Source: Bacteroidota bacterium (GTDB lineage Bacteria > Bacteroidota > Bacteroidia > 2-12-FULL-35-15). Taken from it: a stretch of 41,152 nt of DNA. This document shows positions 16,256-23,455 of the stretch, piece after piece. The notes beneath the pieces are model-generated. The model searched no databases. It was given only the letters and a program-made list of their open reading frames with translations, and was not told where the DNA came from. How positions within the stretch are numbered: the first letter of the stretch is position 1; each line of letters begins with the position of its first letter. The DNA is taken from the NCBI GenBank assembly GCA_003151815.1, contig PLYN01000035.1:1-41152 (forward strand). The letters are read 5' to 3'. The translations under genes were made by a program, and so were the position numbers.

Positions 16256-17233
16256 GTGAAGATATCAAGAGAGGTTATTATAGGAGTAGTTGTTACAATT
16301 GCTCTTGGCTGTTTTATTTTTGGTTTTAATTTTCTTAAAGGCAAAAATTATTTTAACAACCAACGTAAATTTTATGCTGTTTATAGTGATATTGATGGTT
16401 TGGTTGAAGCTAATCCCTTATTGATAAATGGTTTTAAAGTGGGCATTGTTGGTGACATTAAGTTGTCGTTGGACACTACGAGGAAGGTAATTGTAACGCT
16501 ACTTTTAGATGATGCCGTGAAGGTTCCGAAAAACTCCATTGCCAAAGTGGTGAGTTCGGATATTTTAGGTTCAAAAGCTGTTCGGTTAATTTTAGGAAAC
16601 GGTATTACCTACGCAAATGATGGAGATACACTACAGTCTGAACAAGAGGATAATCTCAAACAAGCTGTAAATAAAACAATTGCTCCTTTGCAAAAAAAAG
16701 CGGAAGGTTTAATTTCTTCCATTGATTCAGTGATGACAGTGGTACAACAGGTTTTTAATGAAAATGCACGTAAAAATCTTTCTAAAAGTTTCGAAAGTAT
16801 TACCCTGGCAATAACTTCATTGCAAACCACATCCTACCGTATAGATACAATGGTGTTGTATGAAAAGGCGAAAGTTTCAAGTATTTTAAATAAAGTAAAT
16901 ATACTTACTACCACCCTGGCAAATAATAGTGATAAACTTGCCAATGCCATCAATAACTTTTCTGCGATCAGTGATTCAATAGCCAAATCAAGACTTACCT
17001 CTGTAATTAATAATGCCGATATAGCTTTAACGCAGGTATCCGTTATTATGACTAAGGTGAATAAGGGTGAAGGAACATTGGGGATGTTAATTAATAGCGA
17101 TAGTTTGTATCGCAAGTTGGATAAATCATCCGAAGATTTAGATAAATTATTAATAGATTTGCGAATGAATCCGGAAAGATATGTACGTGTTTCTGTTTTC
17201 GGACGCAAGGACAAAAATAAACCTTTGAAATAA
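16256..17233 (+). CDS. MlaD/MCE domain protein
   Basis: A 325-aa protein. The start is GTG at 16256, which begins KISREVIIGVVVTIALGCFIFGFNFLKG, a single N-terminal membrane anchor at about 7-25. An MCE domain follows at about 38-118 (FYAVYSDIDGLVEANPLLINGFKVGIVGDI..VVSSDILGSKAVRLILG). The rest is long amphipathic helix (about 130-290). MCE proteins form periplasmic rings that move lipids between membranes, usually with an MlaE permease and MlaF ATPase. Neither is in this window, so they must be encoded elsewhere. The gene lies between the amidase and the Fe-S membrane protein, with a 32-base gap to the latter. Confidence 0.9.
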   Translation: MKISREVIIGVVVTIALGCFIFGFNFLKGKNYFNNQRKFYAVYSDIDGLVEANPLLINGFKVGIVGDIKLSLDTTRKVIVTLLLDDAVKVPKNSIAKVVSSDILGSKAVRLILGNGITYANDGDTLQSEQEDNLKQAVNKTIAPLQKKAEGLISSIDSVMTVVQQVFNENARKNLSKSFESITLAITSLQTTSYRIDTMVLYEKAKVSSILNKVNILTTTLANNSDKLANAINNFSAISDSIAKSRLTSVINNADIALTQVSVIMTKVNKGEGTLGMLINSDSLYRKLDKSSEDLDKLLIDLRMNPERYVRVSVFGRKDKNKPLK

Positions 17234-17265
17234 TATCAGATAAAACAAAAAAACAATTTTAAACT

Positions 17266-18567
17266 ATGATTGCAAGTATTATTTTTATTTTATTATTCGC
17301 TGCCGGAGCGGCTTTGTTTACAGTTAATTCACGTAAAGTGATCCGTAATATCCGTTTGGGAAAAGATGTTGATCTTAGCGATCAGCCGGAAAAACGTTGG
17401 AAAATAATGACCCTCGTTGCTTTGGGGCAGTCAAAAATGTTAAGTCGCCCGATACCCGCGATCCTTCACATTTTTGTATATGTTGGTTTTGTTATCATCA
17501 ACATAGAGGTTGTCGAGATAATTGTTGATGGGATCTTTGGTACTCATCGCTTCTTGTCGTTTTTAGGTCCTTTGTATAATTTCCTTATCGGATCATTCGA
17601 AATATTAGCGTTTTTAGTAGCTTTTGGATGTGCTATTTTTTTAATTCGTAGAAACATCATCAAGTTAAAACGCTTTGTAAGTAAAGATCTTGACGGATGG
17701 CCACGTACTGATGCAAATGCAATTTTAATTACTGAAATATTATTGATGAGTGCATTCTTCACGATGAATGCCTGCGATACTTTATTATTTAATATGGGAA
17801 GCCACCATTATAATATAGCATTTGCAAATCCGATCTCTCAATTTGTAATGCCATTATTTTCAGGTATGAGTGAAGGTTCATTAATTTTCATTGAACGATC
17901 AGCATGGTGGTTCCACATCATCGGTATTTTTGCCTTCCTTAACTATTTGCCATACTCTAAACACTTTCATATTTTATTGGCTTTCCCGAATGTGTATTTT
18001 TCAAATCTGAATCCTAAAGGTAAGTTCACCAATTTAGAATCAGTAACCAACGAAGTAAAAGCGATGATGGATCCTTCGTTTACTCCTCCTCCTGCTAATC
18101 CTGATAAGCCAATGCGTTTTGGAGCAAAAGATGTTACGGATCTGAGCTGGAAAAAATTGTTGGATGCATATAGCTGTACGGAGTGTGGACGCTGTACTTC
18201 GGTATGCCCCGCAAACATAACCGGTAAATTATTATCACCACGTAAGATCATGATGAGTACCCGCGACCGTTTGGTTGAAGTAGGGGAGAATATTGATAAA
18301 AATGGTTCTTTTGTGGACGATAGTAAATCATTGGGTTCTTATATATCTAAAGAAGAGTTATGGGCCTGCACATCTTGCAATGCTTGCGTTGAAGCATGTC
18401 CGATAAATATCGATCCTTTAAGTATCATTATAGAGATGCGCAGATATTTAGTGATGGAAGAAAGTTCTGCTCCAACAGAGTTAACAGGAATGTTTACCAA
18501 TATAGAAAATAACGGTGCACCTTGGCAATTCCCTCCTTCTGACAGGTTGAATTGGAAAAATGAATAA
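17266..18567 (+). CDS. membrane-anchored 4Fe-4S protein, HdrC/GlpC-like with cytochrome-b-like helices
   Basis: A 433-aa protein. The N-terminal half has about five membrane helices (1-20, about 65-90, about 105-128, about 150-170, about 205-235), several with His residues that could ligate heme, as in NarI-type b subunits. The C-terminal part carries two 4Fe-4S clusters: CTECGRCTSVCP with cysteines 304, 307, 310 and 314, and CTSCNACVEACP with 368, 371, 374 and 378. Proteins of this type pass electrons between quinone and a CCG-domain partner, which is encoded two genes on (19183). The physiological donor and acceptor are unknown. In many Bacteroidota, as far as I recall, the two Fe-S genes are adjacent; here a HAD gene separates them. 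Confidence 0.88.
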   Translation: MIASIIFILLFAAGAALFTVNSRKVIRNIRLGKDVDLSDQPEKRWKIMTLVALGQSKMLSRPIPAILHIFVYVGFVIINIEVVEIIVDGIFGTHRFLSFLGPLYNFLIGSFEILAFLVAFGCAIFLIRRNIIKLKRFVSKDLDGWPRTDANAILITEILLMSAFFTMNACDTLLFNMGSHHYNIAFANPISQFVMPLFSGMSEGSLIFIERSAWWFHIIGIFAFLNYLPYSKHFHILLAFPNVYFSNLNPKGKFTNLESVTNEVKAMMDPSFTPPPANPDKPMRFGAKDVTDLSWKKLLDAYSCTECGRCTSVCPANITGKLLSPRKIMMSTRDRLVEVGENIDKNGSFVDDSKSLGSYISKEELWACTSCNACVEACPINIDPLSIIIEMRRYLVMEESSAPTELTGMFTNIENNGAPWQFPPSDRLNWKNE

Positions 18568-18573
18568 TAATAA

Positions 18574-18700
18574 TAGTTGCTAGTTGTTAGTTATTAGTTA
18601 TTAGTTATTAGTTATTAGTTGTTAGTGACATTCTGATAACCAACAACAAACTAACCTAACCAATAACAACTAACAACTAATAACTAACAACTAATAACTA
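18574..18700. repeat. TTAGTTATTAG hairpin element
   Basis: Two arms built of TTAGTTATTAG/TTAGTTGTTAG units, 18574-18625 and 18651-18700. The segment 18609-18625 pairs perfectly with 18684-18700 (17 bp). The right arm ends 5 bases before the ATG at 18706, so an mRNA hairpin could block initiation of the HAD gene. Confidence 0.8.
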
Positions 18701-18705
18701 TTTAA

Positions 18706-19128
18706 ATGACTGAACCAAAATTAATATCAGCAGAGGAGAACGGAAAACACATAAGTCCTATATTGCCTGCCGACGTAAAAAATTATTTAATTGATATTGA
18801 TGGGACCATTTGCGATGATATTCCGAATGAAGAGCCTGAACGTATGGCAACTGCTGCCTTATATCCCGATGCATTGACCATCTGTAATAAATGGTATGAC
18901 GAAGGGCATATCATCACCTTTTTTACTTCCCGTACGGAAGCACATAGAGAAGTTACTGAAAAATGGCTGAAGGCCAATGGCTTTAAATACCATGGTCTAT
19001 TGGTTGGTAAACCGCGTGGAGGTAATTATCATTGGATCGATAATCATATTGTGCGTGCAACCCGTTACGAAGGTAACTTTACTGATCTGGTTACGAAAGA
19101 AGTGACAATCGAAGTTTTTAAAAAATAG
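18706..19128 (+). CDS. HAD-like phosphatase family protein
   Basis: A 140-aa protein. HAD motif I is YLIDIDGTICDD, with nucleophile D30 and acid/base D32. Motif II is the FTSRTEAHRE Ser/Thr region near 71-80, and the later K-PRGGNYHWIDNH segment supplies Lys and Asp of motifs III/IV. It has no large cap domain. Relatives in Bacteroidota are often labelled phosphoheptose isomerase, which the HAD motifs contradict; a small-molecule phosphatase is more likely, substrate unknown. It sits between two Fe-S genes with a long hairpin in front. Confidence 0.82.
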   Translation: MTEPKLISAEENGKHISPILPADVKNYLIDIDGTICDDIPNEEPERMATAALYPDALTICNKWYDEGHIITFFTSRTEAHREVTEKWLKANGFKYHGLLVGKPRGGNYHWIDNHIVRATRYEGNFTDLVTKEVTIEVFKK

Positions 19129-19182
19129 TAGAATAGATTTGAGATATTAGATATAAGAATTAAGAAAACAAACACTCTAAAT

Positions 19183-19974
19183 ATGAGCGAAGCGTTAAAA
19201 GTGCCAACTATGGCTGATTATATGGCAACCGGTGAGATGCCTGAAATTTTATTTTGGGTGGGTTGTGCCGGAAGTTTTGATGATAGGGCAAAGAAAGTGA
19301 CAAAAGCTTTGGTGAAAATTTTAAATTTTGCTAATGTGAAATTCGCTGTGCTAGGTACAGAAGAAAGTTGCACTGGAGATCCGGCAAAACGTGCAGGAAA
19401 CGAATTTTTGTTTCAGATGCAGGCAATGACCAACATAAGCGTAATGAATGAATACAAAATTAAAAAGATCGTTACAGGTTGTCCTCATTGTTTTAATACT
19501 TTGAAGAATGAATACCCTTCCCTTGGTGGCAATTATGAAGTAATACATCATACCCAACTGTTGCAGGAATTGCTTAGCAGCGGTAGAATAAAAATTGAAG
19601 GCGGTAGTTTTAAAGGTAAAAAAATAACGTTCCACGACCCATGTTATCTAGGCCGCGCGAACGATGTTTATGAAGCACCCCGTGAAGTAATGCTTAATTT
19701 AGATGCTGAACTTGCTGAAATGAAACGCAGTAAAGCCAATGGTTTTTGCTGTGGTGCAGGTGGCGCACAAATGTTCAAAGAAGCTGAAAAAGGTGATAGA
19801 GAAGTAAATGTGGAACGTTCGGAAGAAGCGTTGGCATTGAATCCTGATATTATTGCTGTTGGTTGTCCGTTTTGCAATACCATGATGACAGACGGTGTAA
19901 AGCATTTCAATAAAGAACAATCTGTTAAAGTAATGGATGTTGCCGAGTTGATCGCTCAAGCGAAAGATTTGTAA
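19183..19974 (+). CDS. CCG-domain Fe-S oxidoreductase subunit, HdrB/GlpC-like
   Basis: A 263-aa soluble protein. It has two cysteine-rich CCG-type domains: C28, C63 and GCPHC (C100/C103) in the first, then DPCYLGR (C154), FCCGAGG (C189/C190) and GCPFC (C228/C231) in the second. In HdrB such domains hold non-cubane or cubane Fe-S clusters that reduce disulfides or accept electrons. The expected partner is the membrane 4Fe-4S protein at 17266. Together they would form a quinone-linked oxidoreductase; the substrate is not evident. Confidence 0.88.
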   Translation: MSEALKVPTMADYMATGEMPEILFWVGCAGSFDDRAKKVTKALVKILNFANVKFAVLGTEESCTGDPAKRAGNEFLFQMQAMTNISVMNEYKIKKIVTGCPHCFNTLKNEYPSLGGNYEVIHHTQLLQELLSSGRIKIEGGSFKGKKITFHDPCYLGRANDVYEAPREVMLNLDAELAEMKRSKANGFCCGAGGAQMFKEAEKGDREVNVERSEEALALNPDIIAVGCPFCNTMMTDGVKHFNKEQSVKVMDVAELIAQAKDL

Positions 19975-19992
19975 GCCTCATACTTTTTAAAA

Positions 19993-20502
19993 ATGAATTC
20001 AATAAAAAATATGCCGGCAGATGCCCGTGTATGGGTATTTCAAAGCAACAGAAATTTATCTGATGCTGAGGTGAAGGCTATTGAAAATTCAGGGCTTTCC
20101 TTTGTCGCTGACTGGACCGCTCACGGTGCCAGCCTGAAAGCAAGTTTTGATATACTATATGATCGTTTTATTGTAATTGCCGTTGATGAGAAGCAAGCAA
20201 TGGCAAGTGGTTGCAGTATCGATAAGTCAGTTCATTTTGTAAAAGAACTTGAGAATAAATTCAGTTTAAATTTATTTGATCGTATGCAGGTTGCTTATCG
20301 CAAAGGAAGCCAGATTGAATCATGTAGCTTATCTGAATTTGAAAAATTAGCCTCAGAAAATACAGTGAACAGATCCACCATCGTTTTTAATAACATGGTG
20401 AACACAAAATCTGCTTTTGATACTGAATGGGAAGTTCCTCTTAAACAAAGTTGGCAAAGCAGAGTGCTTCATTTCATTCAGGATGACAAAGGAATTTTTT
20501 GA
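19993..20502 (+). CDS. conserved protein of unknown function, often mislabelled ABC transporter ATPase
   Basis: A 169-aa protein that starts 18 bases after the CCG-domain gene and is probably in its operon. Visible features are ADARVWVFQSNRNLSDAEV at the N-terminus, WTAHGASLKASFDILYDRFIVIAVDE, and a C-terminal VNTKSAFDTEWEVPLKQSW. The family is frequently annotated as an ABC transporter ATPase, but I see no Walker A, ABC signature or Walker B motif, so that label is wrong. Its conserved place after the Fe-S pair suggests a role with it. The last ten residues (HFIQDDKGIF) look like read-through into an intergenic repeat. Confidence 0.75.
   Translation: MNSIKNMPADARVWVFQSNRNLSDAEVKAIENSGLSFVADWTAHGASLKASFDILYDRFIVIAVDEKQAMASGCSIDKSVHFVKELENKFSLNLFDRMQVAYRKGSQIESCSLSEFEKLASENTVNRSTIVFNNMVNTKSAFDTEWEVPLKQSWQSRVLHFIQDDKGIF
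20462..20492. repeat. repeat-like sequence forming the C-terminus of the preceding gene
   Basis: GAGTGCTTCATTTCATTCAG, then GATGACAAAG. Its complement begins CTTTGTCATCCTGAATGAAA, which from memory is a widespread intergenic repeat in Bacteroidota (the GTCATCCTGA family). It encodes LHFIQDDKG. Confidence 0.5.
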
Positions 20503-21624
20503 TTAATGATAATCACTTTTTATACTGTCATTAATAATTGCAGAAGTTTTTTTTAAACTTATAGAATCTTTCGCAATCAAAATTTCATCACTGCCGTCTA
20601 TCACATATAGATCGTATATTGTTATCTTGTTCTTTGGAATCTCAATCATGTATTTTTTTCTTTCAGAAAAAGTCTCTCCTTTCAGAAGAAGTCCTTCGTG
20701 ATTGGAACTATTTGTTAATGTATTTGCCCTTAACCAAGGGTTAAAGAGTTTTAAAATGGTATAATTAATTCCTTGTGAGTTTGCAAATTCGGAAAGGTCA
20801 TTTATACTCGAGTCAATTATAATTAATTTTGTTGGAATTGTTGAATAGTTATCTTTTTTACGAAGCATGAAGCCATAAACTTTTGGTCGTGAAATAATTT
20901 CTTTCATTGCCAATATTCTAAATATGTATTGTGATGTTTCTTCTGTTAAATGCAGATCATAATAATTATTTACTTTTTGTTTGTTGAGTTGAGCTTGAAT
21001 TCCGTTCATTCCCAGGTTGTAGGATGCTGCAACAAGTGTCCAATTATTAAATTGTTTGTATGCATCTTTAAAATATTTGCATGCTGTTTCAGTTGATTTA
21101 ATTACGTTATATCGTTCATCAACCTCATCTGTAATTTCCATTCCATAACCTTTTCCTGTAGATTCAATAATTTGCCAGAACCCTGTTGCTCCTTGAGGAG
21201 ACACAACATTGGTTAGCTGACTTTCTATTAGAGCAATGTATTTGAAATCTTCAGGAATGTTATTTTTACTAAGAATAGGCTCGATAATCGGAAACCATTG
21301 AATGGAACGTTTATGTAATACTAATGATTGTGATTGCCAATAGGTGTTTTTTTCCAGTTCGTATTCCATGGCATCGTGTATTCTAAAATCGGAAACGGGA
21401 ACCTTTTCTCCAGCAAAATTTAAATTTTTCGGAATCCGTACACTAAATATTTTGTAATTAGTATTAAAATAATCCTCGAAAGATGTGTCAGAAAAGGTAT
21501 CGGATAATGAATAGCTGAACAATTTAAGAATACTCAAAAAAGCCAGAACACACCCAAATGCAATCACATATTTTCTGGATAATAGTGTGTTCAGGAAAGG
21601 CTTATTCAGATATTTTTTTAACAT
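20503..21624 (-). CDS. membrane-anchored lytic transglycosylase
   Basis: A 373-aa protein with one N-terminal anchor (about 19-37). An SLT/MltD-type domain lies at about 115-245, with the catalytic Glu E134 in YIALIESQLTN, followed by the diagnostic SPQGATGFWQI and AASYNLGMNG motifs. Lytic transglycosylases cleave the MurNAc-GlcNAc bond with 1,6-anhydro ring formation. The C-terminal 120 residues lack clear LysM repeats. It is the last gene of the exopolysaccharide operon, 71 bases after the WecA-like gene, which suggests it opens peptidoglycan for an export machine. Its stop is directly adjacent to that of the convergent gene at 20502. Confidence 0.87.
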   Translation of the reverse strand: MLKKYLNKPFLNTLLSRKYVIAFGCVLAFLSILKLFSYSLSDTFSDTSFEDYFNTNYKIFSVRIPKNLNFAGEKVPVSDFRIHDAMEYELEKNTYWQSQSLVLHKRSIQWFPIIEPILSKNNIPEDFKYIALIESQLTNVVSPQGATGFWQIIESTGKGYGMEITDEVDERYNVIKSTETACKYFKDAYKQFNNWTLVAASYNLGMNGIQAQLNKQKVNNYYDLHLTEETSQYIFRILAMKEIISRPKVYGFMLRKKDNYSTIPTKLIIIDSSINDLSEFANSQGINYTILKLFNPWLRANTLTNSSNHEGLLLKGETFSERKKYMIEIPKNKITIYDLYVIDGSDEILIAKDSISLKKTSAIINDSIKSDYH

Positions 21625-21695
21625 TAAAGTAGTGTAAAGAAATAAAAAGTTTTACAGAATAGGCGGCATCCGGTACTTTCGAAATTATACATTGC

Positions 21696-22772
21696 CTATT
21701 TCGATTGTCCGTATTTAAGAGTTGGAGCATATAAAAACCAAAATAGCGAAAGGAAATAAATTGAAAATAAAATAATATGCAGGTATCCCCAATCTTTGAT
21801 ATAATTAATGATTAAAAAATTAAAGAACATGGAGATAAAACAAATTCCTGAATATAATATAGCTATATTTTTTTCGCTCATTCCCATAAAATATAAACTA
21901 TGTGTTGTGTGATCTTTACCTCCAACAAAGGGAGATTTACCACTCTTAATTCGGTTAATTACTACTGTTGTAGTATCAATAATAGGTATTGCAAAAGCAA
22001 GAATTGTTACAAAAAATTGTTTGGATGGAATTAGCTGACCATGCATATCGGGTGTATTCCAAAAATAAATAATACCCATTGCAGCTAAAAATAAACCCAA
22101 AAACTGACTACCGGTATCGCCCATAAACATTTTTGCAGGATGCCAATTGAAAAATAAAAAACCAATTAATGCCGACATGACACCAATAAGAAGAAGGATA
22201 TGTATATTATATCCATCCTTATTTAGGAATAATATAAATAAAGCATTCATAATAATGGTGATAGAAATAATGGAAGTTATAGCATCCATATTATCAAGCA
22301 TATTTATAGAGTTCATGATACTTACTACCCAAAATATTGTAATTGCGTAATTTAAGTAGCCGAAAGAAAACATGGAAATATGTGTACCTGAAAAAATTAA
22401 AATAAATGCACAACATATCTGAATGGCTAATTTTAAAAGTGGTTTTGTGTTATAAGCATCGTCAGATAAGCCCATCAAAAATGCGAGTGTACTTGCAGAA
22501 AGAATACCGAATAATTGCTTATTAAATAATACAGCATGTTGCTCAAACAAGATCGGGTAACTTGCAATCGATAAGAGAAAAAGTATGAAAAATGAAATGC
22601 CTCCTAAAGACGGTTTTGCCTGAGGACTCCATCTGATAATGTTTTCAGGGGTATTTCTGGTGCCTAAAGTGAAAGCAAATTTTAAAAACAACCCGTTAAT
22701 TAAAAATGACAATAAAACAGTGGCAATAAAATAAGATCCATAAACTAATATTAGTACGAGTTTTCCTTCCAT
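21696..22772 (-). CDS. WecA/MraY-like polyprenyl-phosphate sugar-1-phosphate transferase
   Basis: A 358-aa polytopic membrane enzyme (about 10-11 helices). It moves a sugar-1-phosphate from a UDP-sugar to undecaprenyl phosphate, the first step of glycan assembly. Motifs seen are GLSDDAYNTKP (Asp pair), NMLDNMDAIT, FNWHPAKMFMGDTGSQFLG and GGKDHTTHSLYFMG near the C-terminus, the basic loop of WecA relatives. NMDAI has Ala where NMDG is usual. It sits in the exopolysaccharide operon, consistent with initiation of the repeat unit rather than cell-wall MraY function. Confidence 0.9.
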   Translation of the reverse strand: MEGKLVLILVYGSYFIATVLLSFLINGLFLKFAFTLGTRNTPENIIRWSPQAKPSLGGISFFILFLLSIASYPILFEQHAVLFNKQLFGILSASTLAFLMGLSDDAYNTKPLLKLAIQICCAFILIFSGTHISMFSFGYLNYAITIFWVVSIMNSINMLDNMDAITSIISITIIMNALFILFLNKDGYNIHILLLIGVMSALIGFLFFNWHPAKMFMGDTGSQFLGLFLAAMGIIYFWNTPDMHGQLIPSKQFFVTILAFAIPIIDTTTVVINRIKSGKSPFVGGKDHTTHSLYFMGMSEKNIAILYSGICFISMFFNFLIINYIKDWGYLHIILFSIYFLSLFWFLYAPTLKYGQSK

Positions 22773-22886
22773 ATAATCTGTCTACAAAATTAACTCAATG
22801 CATTAACCATAATTCAATTTATATCTTTAAAATGTTTTTTGGTTATTTAATTTGGTTTACGGTTAAAGTTGTTTTTTGTTTCGGTT

Positions 22887-23429
22887 TTAAAAAAGACTTA
22901 TAAAATTTTTGAAATCTTTACCGAATTTGTCTTTTTCTGACAAATTGGGTTCATCGATATCCCAATTAATTCCTATGTCTTTATCATTCCACAAAAGAGT
23001 ATCTTCGGAAGCTTTATTATAATAATTACTGCATTTATAGGAAAAGATAGTATCGTTTTCTAAGGTTAAAAATCCGTGAGCAAATCCGGGAGGAATCCAT
23101 AACATTGTTTTGTTCTTTTCATTTAGTTCTAAATCATAATGCTTTCCATAGGTTGGAGAGTTTTTTCTTAAATCAACCGCAACATCCAAAATCGCACCCT
23201 TAATTACGCGCACCAATTTACCTTGCGCAAAAGGAGGGTTTTGAAAATGTAATCCACGCAATACTCCTGCTTGTGAAAGTGACTGATTATCCTGAACAAA
23301 ATCAACATCAATTCCATGTTGATCAAACAATGTTTTATTATACGATTCATAAAAATACCCTCGATTATCTTCAAAAACGGTGGGTTGAATTATTAATAGA
23401 TCGGATATTGGAGTGGCTTTGATTTGCAT
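22887..23429 (-). CDS. rfbC: dTDP-4-dehydrorhamnose 3,5-epimerase
   Basis: A 180-aa cupin enzyme of normal length, the third step of dTDP-L-rhamnose synthesis. Key features are the N-terminal FEDNRGYFYESY, catalytic His H61 in LRGLHFQ, RVIKGAILDVAVDLR, WIPPGFAHGFLTLE and Y131 in SYKCSNYY. The other rhamnose genes (rfbA, rfbB, rfbD) are not in the window. The gene lies 26 bases after the tyrosine kinase in the exopolysaccharide operon, implying a rhamnose-type or other 6-deoxysugar in the polymer. Confidence 0.95.
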   Translation of the reverse strand: MQIKATPISDLLIIQPTVFEDNRGYFYESYNKTLFDQHGIDVDFVQDNQSLSQAGVLRGLHFQNPPFAQGKLVRVIKGAILDVAVDLRKNSPTYGKHYDLELNEKNKTMLWIPPGFAHGFLTLENDTIFSYKCSNYYNKASEDTLLWNDKDIGINWDIDEPNLSEKDKFGKDFKNFISLF

Positions 23430-23455
23430 ATTGAAATTGTATTTTTTTTATTTCA

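Noticed and set aside
16834-17214. Minus-strand 126-aa ORF inside the MCE gene
   Set aside because: It is an antisense shadow of a helical, Ser/Asn-rich coding region.
18574-18700. CRISPR-like repeats
   Set aside because: Units are contiguous and degenerate with no spacers; they form one hairpin.
18706-19128. Phosphoheptose isomerase
   Set aside because: HAD motif DIDGT is present and the SIS-domain features of GmhA are absent.
19993-20502. ABC transporter ATPase
   Set aside because: No Walker A, signature or Walker B motif is present; the common label is an annotation error.
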